The translations under genes and the position numbers were made by a program. A DNA stretch of 9,021 nucleotides from an uncultured Clostridia bacterium (lineage in GTDB: Bacteria > Bacillota > Clostridia > Oscillospirales > Oscillospiraceae): contig CAMNHH010000093.1 of assembly GCA_946539175.1 (NCBI GenBank), positions 1 to 9,021 of the forward strand, in the 5' to 3' direction. Of the stretch, positions 1-6,132 are shown piece by piece. A model generated the notes under the pieces. That model did not search any database, was not told the origin of the DNA, and saw only the letters and a program-made list of their open reading frames with translations. Numbering within the stretch: the first letter of the stretch is position 1; each line of letters opens with the position of its first letter.

Positions 1-467
1 ATGCCCCAGGGGTCGGTGGCCTCGTCCAGGATGGCGCGCATCTTGGTGTTGATGACGTCGCGGGAGGGGAGGGTCTGATCCAGCTCCAGGTCACCGATGA
101 TGTTACGCAGGGTGGTGGCGGTGAGGGTCTCCATGGCGATCATGGGCTGCTCCACGCCGTAGGCATAGAGCTTGGGGTCGGTGATCTGGAAATACACCAC
201 GGTGTCGATCTGCATGGTAACGTTGTCCTTGGTGATGACGGGCTGGGGGGGATAGTCCAGAACCTGCTCCTTCAGGGTGACCCGCTTGGCGATGCGGTCA
301 ATGAAGGGGGTCAGGACGTGGAAGCCCACGCCCCACACGGTCTTGAAGGCGCCCAGACGCTCAATGACGTAGGCATGGGACTGCTTGACCACGTGGATGT
401 GCTTGCCCAGGATGGCAAGGACCACCAGAACGATGGCCGCGATGATAATGTACTTGACGTAATCCAT
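1..467 (-). CDS. SPFH/band-7 domain membrane protein (stomatin/QmcA-like), partial
   Basis: This is the N-terminal 155 residues of an SPFH (stomatin/prohibitin/flotillin/HflK) family protein; the C-terminal end lies beyond the window. A single hydrophobic segment at about residues 4-20 (YIIIAAIVLVVLAIL) would anchor it in the cytoplasmic membrane. It is followed by the typical band-7 start at residues 32-58 (AYVIERLGAFKTVWGVGFHVLTPF) and by the conserved stretch around residues 75-155 (QPVITKDNVTMQIDTVVYFQ, then LRNIIGDLELDQTL). The ATG is preceded by an AGGAGG ribosome binding site about 7 bases upstream. It lies 36 bases downstream of an NfeD-family gene on the same strand, the classic NfeD-SPFH partnership (as in B. 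subtilis YuaF-FloT and E. coli YbbK-QmcA). Known members form oligomeric membrane scaffolds; a role in membrane microdomain organisation or stress is inferred. The family call is firm, but the exact subfamily is not. Confidence 0.92.
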   Translation of the reverse strand, partial: MDYVKYIIIAAIVLVVLAILGKHIHVVKQSHAYVIERLGAFKTVWGVGFHVLTPFIDRIAKRVTLKEQVLDYPPQPVITKDNVTMQIDTVVYFQITDPKLYAYGVEQPMIAMETLTATTLRNIIGDLELDQTLPSRDVINTKMRAILDEATDPWG

Positions 468-503
468 GTTTGTTTCCTCCTGTTGTGATTTGGATGGATT
501 GGC

Positions 504-941
504 TTACACGCTGCGAACAAAGGCGGGGGTCACCATGAGCTTGACGCCCTCCACGGACTGTACCTTCACCACCATCCCCGCAGGAATGCGGGTATCGTTG
601 GCGGCCCGGGCGCTCCAGAGCTTGCCCTCCAGCCGCACGGTACCGGTGCCGGCCAGGTTGTCAATGACCTCCGTGACCACGGCCTCCTTGCCCATCAGGG
701 CGTCCACGTTGGTGGGAGTCTTGTGGGGCTCCACAAACCTCCGCAGGAAGGGCCGGAGTGCCAGAAGCATCAGCAGGGAGATCAGGGCGAAGATCAGCAC
801 CTGCAGCCAGACCGCGGCCCCCAGCAGAGCGGCGGCCAGAGCGGCCAGAGCGCCCACCACGAACCAGAGACTGACCAGGGCTACGGTACTGAATTCCACC
901 AGCAGAAATCCCGCGGCGAGACAGATCCAGAGAATTACCAT
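504..941 (-). CDS. NfeD-family membrane protein
   Basis: This is a 145-residue short-form NfeD protein. Residues 2-67 are very hydrophobic and read as two or three membrane segments (about 2-20, 22-41 and 45-64). They end in the basic stop-transfer patch RPFLRR, and a soluble C-terminal OB-fold-like part follows at about 83-140 (LMGKEAVVTEVIDNLAGTG, later GKLWSARA and PAGMVVKVQSVEGVKL). That arrangement is standard for NfeD proteins lacking the ClpP-like protease domain. I place the start at the ATG at 939-941 because AAAGGAGGG (956-948) sits 6 bases before it. An in-frame TTG six codons earlier would lie upstream of that ribosome binding site and is unlikely. The gene is co-directional with, and just upstream of, the SPFH gene, so the two probably form one transcript. 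Expression appears to be governed by the riboswitch leader and second promoter described upstream. NfeD proteins are thought to assist their SPFH partner; the exact function is unknown. Confidence 0.93.
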   Translation of the reverse strand: MVILWICLAAGFLLVEFSTVALVSLWFVVGALAALAAALLGAAVWLQVLIFALISLLMLLALRPFLRRFVEPHKTPTNVDALMGKEAVVTEVIDNLAGTGTVRLEGKLWSARAANDTRIPAGMVVKVQSVEGVKLMVTPAFVRSV

Positions 942-947
942 ATCGTA

Positions 948-956
948 CCCTCCTTT
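948..956 (-). promoter_or_regulatory. Ribosome binding site that fixes the nfeD start
   Basis: AAAGGAGGG lies 6 bases before the ATG at 939-941. It falls inside the short in-frame extension from an upstream TTG, so it decides in favour of the ATG. Confidence 0.85.
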
Positions 957-963
957 CAAAAAT

Positions 964-992
964 ATTTTACTGCGATTTTATGTGCTTGTCAA
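964..992 (-). promoter_or_regulatory. Second (proximal) promoter of the nfeD-SPFH unit
   Basis: On the minus strand, a perfect TTGACA (992-987), a 17-base spacer and TAAAAT (969-964) form a sigma-A-type promoter. Transcription would start near 957, immediately before the nfeD ribosome binding site. It lies downstream of the riboswitch terminator, so transcripts from it would escape riboswitch control. This is seen from sequence only. Confidence 0.7.
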
Positions 993-1040
993 TGGGGGAT
1001 TTGGGGAAAAGACCTTCCGGGAAGAGCCGGGGCGGGAAAC

Positions 1041-1078
1041 AAAAAACTCATGCGGAGGATCCGGTCCTTCACATGAGT
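1041..1078 (-). terminator. Riboswitch expression-platform terminator
   Basis: On the minus strand ACTCATG (1078-1072) can pair with CATGAGT (1052-1046), with an inner AGGA/TCCT pairing, followed by a run of six T (1046-1041). The 5' arm is the same stretch that closes P1 of the candidate aptamer, so aptamer and terminator are mutually exclusive. That arrangement fits a transcriptional ON switch. Confidence 0.75.
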
Positions 1079-1170
1079 CTCACGCTTTCAGGCAGCCCGG
1101 CGGGGATGGCCCCGCGTGATGACGCTGCTGCCTCCGCGGCCTGCCGCGGCGCTACTCCCTCAAGAGCATA
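1072..1170 (-). ncRNA. Candidate yybP-ykoY (manganese) riboswitch aptamer
   Basis: Read on the minus strand, the leader contains the hallmark pieces of the yybP-ykoY family in the right order. GGGAGUAGC (1159-1151) is the L1 signature. It is followed by a GC hairpin (CCGCGG twice, around 1148-1133), then CGUCA (1124-1120) as the L3 signature. Next come CACGC/GCGUG closing an inner GCGGGG-CCAU-CCCCGC hairpin, and then GUGAGAC (1083-1077) leading into the 3' strand of P1. P1 would pair UGAG (1162-1159) with CUCA (1077-1074). Known members bind Mn2+ and turn on manganese efflux or related genes. Here the P1 3' strand doubles as the 5' arm of an intrinsic terminator. The family call is by eye; one L1 base differs from the usual GGGGAGUAG. 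The aptamer sits between a strong promoter and the nfeD gene. Confidence 0.72.
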
Positions 1171-1185
1171 TTCCCTTGTGGTCCC

Positions 1186-1213
1186 ATTATACCATAAGCC
1201 CGGCCCTTGTCAA
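1186..1213 (-). promoter_or_regulatory. Distal promoter of the riboswitch leader
   Basis: On the minus strand TTGACA (1213-1208), a 16-base spacer and TATAAT (1191-1186) form a consensus promoter. A TG one base before the -10 box makes an extended -10 element. Transcription would start near 1179, about ten bases before the riboswitch. The next gene on this strand is nfeD, giving a leader of roughly 240 bases. Confidence 0.85.
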
Positions 1214-1375
1214 GTACTCCGGAAAAAATATTTTTCTGCGGCACGGCCCACCGTTTTTATGCTTTGGTTTTGCTTTTTGGGGTAGTTTCTCTTATTCTGT
1301 TCCAGAAAATCCGGTCCCGCCGCGCCGACGTGACGCGCCCGAGCCGGGTCCGGCCTCCGGCGGACGGTATGCGCA

Positions 1376-1425
1376 CCCTGCTTTGCGGGCCGCAGGGATT
1401 TTTTCCATTTTTCAGTGGAATTTTT
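1376..1425 (+). terminator. Terminator-like hairpins upstream of rlmL
   Basis: CCCTGC (1376-1381) pairs with GCAGGG (1392-1397) and is followed by A and six T, the form of an intrinsic terminator on the plus strand. A second small hairpin, TTCCA (1403-1407) with TGGAA (1416-1420), is followed by five T. No plus-strand gene is recognised upstream, so what they would terminate is unclear. The rest of 1214-1375 shows no convincing gene; a weak promoter-like pair (TTGCTT at 1270-1275, TATTCT at 1293-1298, 17-base spacer) is all I see. Confidence 0.4.
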
Positions 1426-1427
1426 CC

Positions 1428-1456
1428 TTGCCAACGGAGGACTTTGCGGATATAAT
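1428..1456 (+). promoter_or_regulatory. Promoter of the rlmL-lipid kinase unit
   Basis: TTGCCA (1428-1433), a 17-base spacer and a perfect TATAAT (1451-1456) form a sigma-A-type promoter. Transcription would start near 1463, about 27 bases before the chosen ATG at 1490. This rules out the in-frame ATG at 1415 as a start. Confidence 0.82.
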
Positions 1457-1479
1457 AAACTTAACGCTTTTGATCCAAT

Positions 1480-1487
1480 GGAGAAAG
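1480..1487 (+). promoter_or_regulatory. Ribosome binding site fixing the rlmL start
   Basis: GGAGAAAG lies just before the ATG at 1490, with the GGAG core 6 bases away. It overlaps the alternative in-frame ATG at 1478, which has no ribosome binding site of its own. Confidence 0.7.
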
Positions 1488-1489
1488 AT

Positions 1490-2647
1490 ATGTCTGATTG
1501 CTTTACCTTTTCCGTTCCCTGCCTCTTCGGCCTGGAGGGCCTGGTGGGGGACGAGCTGCGGCGGCTGAGCCTGGAGAACGTCCGGGTGGAGAACGGCCGC
1601 GTGCTCTTTGAGGGCGGTCCCGAGGCCCTGGCCTCCGCCAATCTGCGGATGCGGATGGGGGAGCGGGTGCTGCTGCGGCTGGGGGCCTTCCAGGCCCGCA
1701 GCTTCGAGGAGCTGTACCAGGGAGTCAAGGCCCTGCCCCTGGAGGATTACATTCCCAAGGACGGCAAATTCCCCGTGAAGGGCCATTGCCTCAACTCCCA
1801 GCTCCACTCCGTGCCGGACTGCCAGGCCATCGTCAACAAGGCCGCTGCGGACCGGCTGGGGCAGCATTACGGCCTCAAGCGTCTGCCGGAAACCGGGGCG
1901 CTCTACCAGCTCCAGTTCTCTCTCATGAAGGACCGGTGCGAGATCTTCCTGGACACCAGCGGCGCGGGGCTCCACAAGCGGGGTTACCGGGCCGTGGGCA
2001 ACGACGCCCCCCTGCGGGAGACCCTGGCCGCCGCCCTGGTGACCCTGGCCCGCTATCGGGGTCGGGACTTCTTCTGGGATCCCTTCTGCGGCAGCGGCAC
2101 CATCGTCATTGAGGCGGCCCTGATGGCGCTGAACCGGGCCCCCGGCTTGAACCGGAGCTTTTCCGCCCAGAGCTGGGGCTTCGTGCCGCAGAGCGCCTGG
2201 GAGCTGGCCCGGCAGGCGGCAAAGGACGGAGAGTTCCGGGGTGAGTATCGGATCCTGGGCTCCGACAAGGACCCGGAGAGCCTGAACATCGCCATCTCCA
2301 ACGCCAAAAAGGCCGGGGTGGGGAAGCTGATCCGCTTCGAGGAGGCGGACGCCACCAAGCGGGACCTGCCCGCGGAAAAGGGCGTCATCGTCTGCAACCC
2401 GCCCTACGGCGAGCGTATGCTGGAGCAGCGCAGCGCCCAGCGGCTCTACCAGGCCCTGGGGAGGCACCTGCGCTACGCCGACGGCTGGCAGAAGTTCATT
2501 ATCTCCTCGGAGCCGGAGTTTGAGCACTACTTTGGCAGGCGGGCCGACAGGAAACGGAAGCTCTACAACGGAATGATCCAGTGCAACCTGTTCCAATATA
2601 CGGGGGGCAGGGATCACGGTTCAAGGAACAGGGGTGAATCACTGTGA
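1490..2647 (+). CDS. rlmL: THUMP-domain class I SAM-dependent RNA methyltransferase (RlmL/YpsC type)
   Basis: This is a 385-residue protein of the YpsC/RlmL-N family, which methylates N2 of a guanine in 23S rRNA (G2445 in E. coli numbering) using S-adenosylmethionine. The N-terminal part (FSVPCLFGLEGLVGDELRRL, residues 7-26) and the THUMP region (about 45-160) bind RNA; GLHKRGYR (160-167) is a family signature. The methyltransferase domain begins near 170. Motif I is DPFCGSGT (197-204), SAM-binding, and the catalytic motif IV is NPPY (303-306). The length fits the stand-alone Firmicutes form, not the double-domain enterobacterial RlmKL. The start is chosen from the promoter at 1428-1456 and the ribosome binding site at 1480-1487. 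The stop codon overlaps the GTG start of the lipid-kinase gene, so the two are likely translationally coupled. The family is certain; the exact modified base is inferred. Confidence 0.92.
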   Translation: MSDCFTFSVPCLFGLEGLVGDELRRLSLENVRVENGRVLFEGGPEALASANLRMRMGERVLLRLGAFQARSFEELYQGVKALPLEDYIPKDGKFPVKGHCLNSQLHSVPDCQAIVNKAAADRLGQHYGLKRLPETGALYQLQFSLMKDRCEIFLDTSGAGLHKRGYRAVGNDAPLRETLAAALVTLARYRGRDFFWDPFCGSGTIVIEAALMALNRAPGLNRSFSAQSWGFVPQSAWELARQAAKDGEFRGEYRILGSDKDPESLNIAISNAKKAGVGKLIRFEEADATKRDLPAEKGVIVCNPPYGERMLEQRSAQRLYQALGRHLRYADGWQKFIISSEPEFEHYFGRRADRKRKLYNGMIQCNLFQYTGGRDHGSRNRGESL

Positions 2648-3552
2648 AGCACCTTTTTATCATCAATCCGGCGGCGGGGAAGTATGACCATACGACGGAG
2701 CTTTCCGAGCGGGTCCGGGCCGTCTGGGGGGAGCGGGGGCTGGACTATGCCATCCGGAGTTCCAAAAGGCCCGGCGACTGCACCGCCATCACGAGGGAGG
2801 CCGCGGCCTCCGGAGAGGAGCTCCGGGTCTACGCCTGCGGCGGCGACGGCACCCTGAACGAAGTGGTCAACGGGGCGGCCGGTGCGGCGAATCTGGCGGT
2901 GACCCACGTCCCCTGCGGCTCCGGCAACGACTTCATTAAGAATTTCAACGAGCCCGGCGCCTTCACGGACCTGGCGCGCCTTCTGGACGCGGAGGAGAAG
3001 ACCCTGGATCTGATCCGGGTGGGGGAGGACCACAGCATCGACATCTGCTCCATGGGCATTGACGCCCGGATCGGCACCTCTATTCAGGAGTTCAAGCGTC
3101 TGCCCCTGCTGACGGGCCACGGGGCCTATAACGTCTCTACGCTGGTGAATCTGATCAAGGGCATCCACCGGCACTACGTGGTGGAGATCGAGGGCCAGAC
3201 CATCGACGATCGCTTTACCCTGATCTGTGTCTGCAATGGCCGCTACTACGGCGGCGGCTACAAGCCCGTCCCCGAGGCCCGACCCGACGACGGCAGGCTG
3301 GAGGTGCTGCTGGTGAAGAAGGTGTCCCGGCTCCAGGTGGCGGGTCTCATCGGCAAGTACAAGGCGGGCCGCTACAGCGAGTTCCCGGAGCTCTTCCGCC
3401 ACTTCTCCACGGACCGGCTGGTGATCCACTGCGACAGGGAAGAGGTGGTCAATCTGGACGGCGAGGCCCGCTGGGGCAAGGACGTGGAGATCCGGCTGTC
3501 CGACAAAAAGCTGCGCTTTTTCTATCCCAGGGGCCTGTCCCTGGATCCGTGA
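2644..3552 (+). CDS. Diacylglycerol kinase-family lipid kinase (YegS/DgkB-like)
   Basis: This is a 302-residue member of the DAGK catalytic-domain family, soluble cytoplasmic enzymes that phosphorylate a membrane lipid such as diacylglycerol with ATP. The N-terminal beta strand and phosphate-binding turn are IINPAAGK (6-13). The nucleotide-binding signature is GGDGTLNEVVNG (66-77), followed by PCGSGNDF (90-97). The C-terminal lipid-binding half contains the expected CSMGIDARI, NGRYYGGGYKPVPEA, DDGRLEVLLV and NLDGE stretches. The length is normal and all key motifs are intact. It starts with GTG, overlapping the rlmL stop by four bases (GTGA), with AGGGGTG just upstream as ribosome binding site. 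Lipid turnover by DgkB recycles the diacylglycerol released during lipoteichoic acid synthesis in Firmicutes; whether this one does so, or acts on another lipid, cannot be told. The link to the methyltransferase is probably only co-transcription. Confidence 0.92.
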   Translation: MKHLFIINPAAGKYDHTTELSERVRAVWGERGLDYAIRSSKRPGDCTAITREAAASGEELRVYACGGDGTLNEVVNGAAGAANLAVTHVPCGSGNDFIKNFNEPGAFTDLARLLDAEEKTLDLIRVGEDHSIDICSMGIDARIGTSIQEFKRLPLLTGHGAYNVSTLVNLIKGIHRHYVVEIEGQTIDDRFTLICVCNGRYYGGGYKPVPEARPDDGRLEVLLVKKVSRLQVAGLIGKYKAGRYSEFPELFRHFSTDRLVIHCDREEVVNLDGEARWGKDVEIRLSDKKLRFFYPRGLSLDP

Positions 3553-3563
3553 TTTATAATATG

Positions 3564-3609
3564 AATACGACGCGGAAAATTTTCATAAAATTCCCGCGCC
3601 GTATTTTTT
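3564..3609 (+). terminator. Intrinsic terminator after the lipid kinase gene
   Basis: AATACGACGCGG (3564-3575) pairs with CCGCGCCGTATT (one mismatch), with an AT-rich loop between, followed by TTTTTTC. It lies directly downstream of the lipid-kinase stop and closes that two-gene unit. Confidence 0.88.
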
Positions 3610-3654
3610 CTCTTTCGTCAATATTCCGAAATTTTCAAACATTGTCTCTATTTG

Positions 3655-3683
3655 TTGATTTTTGAAACTCACTTATGTATAAT
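3655..3683 (+). promoter_or_regulatory. Promoter of the cofE-like/hpt/xpt/guaA operon
   Basis: TTGATT (3655-3660), a 17-base spacer and TATAAT (3678-3683) lie in an AT-rich stretch between the terminator and the next gene. Transcription would start near 3690, giving a leader of only about 60 bases. That is too short for a purine riboswitch, and none is seen. Confidence 0.75.
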
Positions 3684-3752
3684 AAAGCGTAAAACCCAGC
3701 GACGTTTTTCGTTTTTCTAAGCCGTATTTTACTAAAAAGGAGAAAACGATCC

Positions 3753-4946
3753 ATGAGAACCATCGGAACTGTCGTGCGGGGCGTTCGTGCGCCCATCATC
3801 CGTCAGGGCGACGACATCGCCGCCATCGCTGCCGCTTCCGTCCAGGCCGCCTGGGAAGAAGCCAACATCACCCCCAGAGATCGGGACGTGGTGGCCGTCA
3901 CGGAATCCGTGGTGGCCAGAGCCCAGGGCAACTACGCCGGCATCCGGCAGATCGCGGCCGACGTGAAGGCCAAGACCGGCGGCGGCACCGTGGGCGTAGC
4001 CTTCCCCATCCTGAGCCGCAACCGCTTCTCCCTGCTGCTGAAGGGCATCTCCCTGGCCTGCAAGAAGGTTGTGGTCCTGCTCTCCTACCCCTCCGACGAG
4101 GTGGGTAATCATCTGGTGGACATCGACCTGCTGGACGAGGCGGGGATCAACCCCTACTCCGACACCCTGACCGTGGCTCAGTTCCGGGAGAAATTCGGCC
4201 ACATCCTGCATCCCTTCACCGGCGTGGACTACATCGACTTCTACACCGACCTCATCGAGAGCTGCGGCGCGGAGGCGGAGATCCTGCTGGGCAACCGGGT
4301 CCAGACCCTGGTGCCCCTCTGCGACGCCGTCATCACCGCCGACATCCATACCCGCGCCCGCTCCAAGCGCCTGCTGAAGGCCGCCGGCTGCAAGTGCGTC
4401 CTGGGTCTGGACGATCTCATGACCGCCCCCGTGGACGGCAGCGGCTACAACGAGCGCTACGGCCTTCTGGGCTCCAACAAGGCCACTGAGGAGACCGTCA
4501 AGCTCTTCCCCAGAGACTGCGGTCCCGTGGCGGAGCGGATCTCCAGGCTGCTGTCTGAGGCCTCCGGCAAGCGGATCGAGGCCATGGTCTATGGCGACGG
4601 CGCCTTCAAGGACCCGGTGGGCAAGATCTGGGAGCTGGCGGACCCCGTGGTGAGCCCCGGCTACACCCAGGGCCTGGCGGGCACCCCCAATGAGCTGAAG
4701 CTGAAGTACCTGGCGGACAACGATTTCGGTGATCTGTCCGGCGAGGAACTGCGAAAGGCCATCGAGGACCGGATCCGCGCCAAGACCGGCGAGTCCCTGG
4801 TGGGCGACATGGCTGCCCAGGGCACCACGCCCCGGCAGCTGACGGATCTGATCGGCTCCCTCTGCGATCTGACCTCCGGCTCCGGCGACAAGGGCACTCC
4901 CATCATCTACATCCAAGGCTACTTCGACAACTACACCAACGAGTAA
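3753..4946 (+). CDS. CofE-like protein (coenzyme F420-0:L-glutamate ligase family), function unknown
   Basis: This is a 397-residue protein that I recognise as the long Firmicutes branch of the F420-0:gamma-glutamyl ligase family. The N-terminal segment RDVVAVTESVVARAQGNYA (44-62) matches the CofE core, in which the ligase binds GTP and metal. Other strongly conserved stretches are FPILSRNRFS (84-93), SYPSDEVGNHLVDIDLLDE (111-129), DGSGYNERYGLLGSNKATEE (228-247), MVYGDGAFKDPVGKIWELAD (278-297) and the C-terminal DLTSGSGDKGTP (372-383). True CofE proteins are about 250 residues, so this one is much longer. Nothing in the window suggests F420 synthesis, so the family name should not be taken as its substrate. 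It leads an operon with hpt, xpt and guaA, hinting at a role near GTP/purine metabolism or simply a shared promoter. The ribosome binding site is AGGAG (3738-3742). The family call is good; the reaction is unknown. Confidence 0.85.
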   Translation: MRTIGTVVRGVRAPIIRQGDDIAAIAAASVQAAWEEANITPRDRDVVAVTESVVARAQGNYAGIRQIAADVKAKTGGGTVGVAFPILSRNRFSLLLKGISLACKKVVVLLSYPSDEVGNHLVDIDLLDEAGINPYSDTLTVAQFREKFGHILHPFTGVDYIDFYTDLIESCGAEAEILLGNRVQTLVPLCDAVITADIHTRARSKRLLKAAGCKCVLGLDDLMTAPVDGSGYNERYGLLGSNKATEETVKLFPRDCGPVAERISRLLSEASGKRIEAMVYGDGAFKDPVGKIWELADPVVSPGYTQGLAGTPNELKLKYLADNDFGDLSGEELRKAIEDRIRAKTGESLVGDMAAQGTTPRQLTDLIGSLCDLTSGSGDKGTPIIYIQGYFDNYTNE

Positions 4947-4984
4947 GCGATCCGCCCCGTCTCAGCCATGGAAAGGAGAACCAC

Positions 4985-5536
4985 ATGCTGATCCGAAACG
5001 CCAAAGAAGACGTCAAGTACGTGATGCACAGCCGCGAGGAGATCGCCGCCCGTGTCCGGGAGCTGGGCCGGGAGCTGACGGAGGAATTCAGGGACAAGAA
5101 GCCCCTGATGCTCTGTGTGCTGCGAGGCGCCGCTTTCTTCTTCACCGACCTGTGCAAGGAAATGGACTGCCTGATGGACATGGACTTCATCTCCGCCTCC
5201 AGCTACTTCAAGGGAACCAAGTCTACCGGCACCGTCCACCTGGTCAAGGACACCGACATCAACATGGAGGGCCGCCACGTCATCGTGGTGGAGGATATCA
5301 TCGACTCCGGCCTGACCCTGGAGTATCTGGTGAAGCTCTTCAAGACCCGCAACCCCGCCTCTGTCACCACCGTTTCTCTGCTGGACAAGATCGTGGACAA
5401 GCCGGAGCGTTTCCAGGTGGATTACTACGGCTTCAAGATCCCCGACGAGTTCGTCATCGGCTACGGGCTGGATTACGCGGACTACTACCGCAACCTGCCC
5501 TACATCGGCGTCCTCAAGGAAGAGTGCTACCAATAG
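4985..5536 (+). CDS. hpt: Hypoxanthine(-guanine) phosphoribosyltransferase
   Basis: This 183-residue type I phosphoribosyltransferase joins hypoxanthine (and usually guanine) to PRPP to give IMP or GMP in purine salvage. The PRPP-binding signature is VVEDIIDSGLTL (101-112), with the acidic pair E103-D104. The pyrophosphate loop is in LCVLRGAAFF (43-52), the flexible loop in SSYFKGTKSTGTV (72-84), and the C-terminal base-binding part DYYGFKIPDEFVIGYGLDYA (146-165) is typical of Hpt. The length is normal. A ribosome binding site, AAAGGAG, lies about 6 bases before the ATG. It follows the CofE-like gene by 38 bases, and xpt follows after only 9 bases, so the three are clearly one operon. No tilS or ftsH neighbour is present, unlike the usual Bacillus arrangement. 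Confidence 0.95.
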   Translation: MLIRNAKEDVKYVMHSREEIAARVRELGRELTEEFRDKKPLMLCVLRGAAFFFTDLCKEMDCLMDMDFISASSYFKGTKSTGTVHLVKDTDINMEGRHVIVVEDIIDSGLTLEYLVKLFKTRNPASVTTVSLLDKIVDKPERFQVDYYGFKIPDEFVIGYGLDYADYYRNLPYIGVLKEECYQ

Positions 5537-5540
5537 GAGG
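5535..5540 (+). promoter_or_regulatory. xpt ribosome binding site overlapping the hpt stop codon
   Basis: AGGAGG begins inside the TAG stop of hpt (5534-5536) and lies 5 bases before the xpt ATG. Ribosomes finishing hpt would therefore be placed to restart on xpt, which suggests translational coupling of the two salvage enzymes. Confidence 0.75.
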
Positions 5541-5545
5541 TTTCC

Positions 5546-6124
5546 ATGCAGGCATTAAAAGACCGTATCAAGAACGAGGGGAAGATCCTGCCCGGCAGCA
5601 TCGTCAAGGTGGACGGATTTCTGAACCATCGGGTGGACTGTGCCTTCATGGGCGAGATTGCCGATGAGTTTGCCCGGATTTTCGACCTGTCCCAGGTGGA
5701 CCTGATCCTCACCGCTGAGGCCAGCGGCATCGCCCTGGCTTCCATCTGCGCCTTCAAATGGGGCAAGCCCATGATTTTCGCCAAGAAGGCCAAATCCGAC
5801 AACATCGAGGGCGGCCTCTACAAGAGCGAGATCATGTCCTACACCTACAAGAAGAAAGTCACCCTGATCCTTTCCAAGCAATGGCTGACCCCCGGCACCC
5901 GGGTCCTGGTCATCGATGACTTCATGGCCCGGGGCGAGGCGGTACGGGGCCTCTGCAATCTGGTGGAGGAGGCCCAGGCCCAGCTGGTGGGCGTGGGCAT
6001 CGCCGTGGAAAAGGGCTTCCAGGGCGGCGGTGACCGGCTGCGTGAAATGGGCGTCAACTATCATGCCCTGGCCGTCATCGAAGAAGCCGAACCCGATCAT
6101 ATTATTTTTAGAGATGAGGAGTAA
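5546..6124 (+). CDS. xpt: Xanthine phosphoribosyltransferase
   Basis: This 192-residue Xpt of the Bacillus type converts xanthine and PRPP to XMP, which GuaA can then aminate to GMP. The PRPP-binding motif is VLVIDDFMARGEA (120-132), the PurR/Xpt-type variant with DDF, and LTAEASGIALA (55-65) matches the family core. The base-binding region FAKKAKSDNIEGG (78-90) and the C-terminal RLREMGVNYHALAVIEE (164-180) also fit. The length matches B. subtilis Xpt. In many Firmicutes xpt is preceded by a guanine riboswitch. Here it is internal to the operon and no such element is present. It lies 9 bases after hpt and 8 bases before guaA; the end of xpt carries the GAGGAG that probably serves as the guaA ribosome binding site. 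The identity is firm. Confidence 0.95.
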   Translation: MQALKDRIKNEGKILPGSIVKVDGFLNHRVDCAFMGEIADEFARIFDLSQVDLILTAEASGIALASICAFKWGKPMIFAKKAKSDNIEGGLYKSEIMSYTYKKKVTLILSKQWLTPGTRVLVIDDFMARGEAVRGLCNLVEEAQAQLVGVGIAVEKGFQGGGDRLREMGVNYHALAVIEEAEPDHIIFRDEE

Positions 6125-6132
6125 ATAATTCT

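Noticed and set aside
942..959. TTG start for nfeD giving six extra residues
   Set aside because: The AAAGGAGGG ribosome binding site lies within that extension and is ideally placed for the ATG at 939-941.
466..1119. Plus-strand open frame across nfeD and its leader
   Set aside because: It is antisense to a clear NfeD protein and to the riboswitch, and its product is compositionally odd (S-, R- and A-rich).
1412..2617. Long minus-strand open frame of about 400 codons opposite rlmL
   Set aside because: Its product is low-complexity and rich in L, Q, P and H, the typical shadow of a GC-rich gene; the plus strand carries intact RlmL motifs, a promoter and a ribosome binding site.
2614..3429. 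Minus-strand open frame opposite the lipid kinase
   Set aside because: It has no known motif and no ribosome binding site; the plus strand has GGDGTLNE and the other kinase signatures.
3684..3752. Possible purine (guanine) riboswitch in the leader of the salvage operon
   Set aside because: The leader is only about 60 bases, with no conserved purine-riboswitch core and no paired three-way junction.
3732..4916. Long minus-strand open frame opposite the CofE-like gene
   Set aside because: The glycine-, histidine- and glutamine-rich product has no recognisable domain and no ribosome binding site; it mirrors the codon bias of the real plus-strand gene.
6125..6132. GMP synthase amidotransferase domain lost by a frameshift upstream
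   Set aside because: The upstream sequence is an intact xpt gene ending 8 bases before guaA, so there is no room for a remnant.
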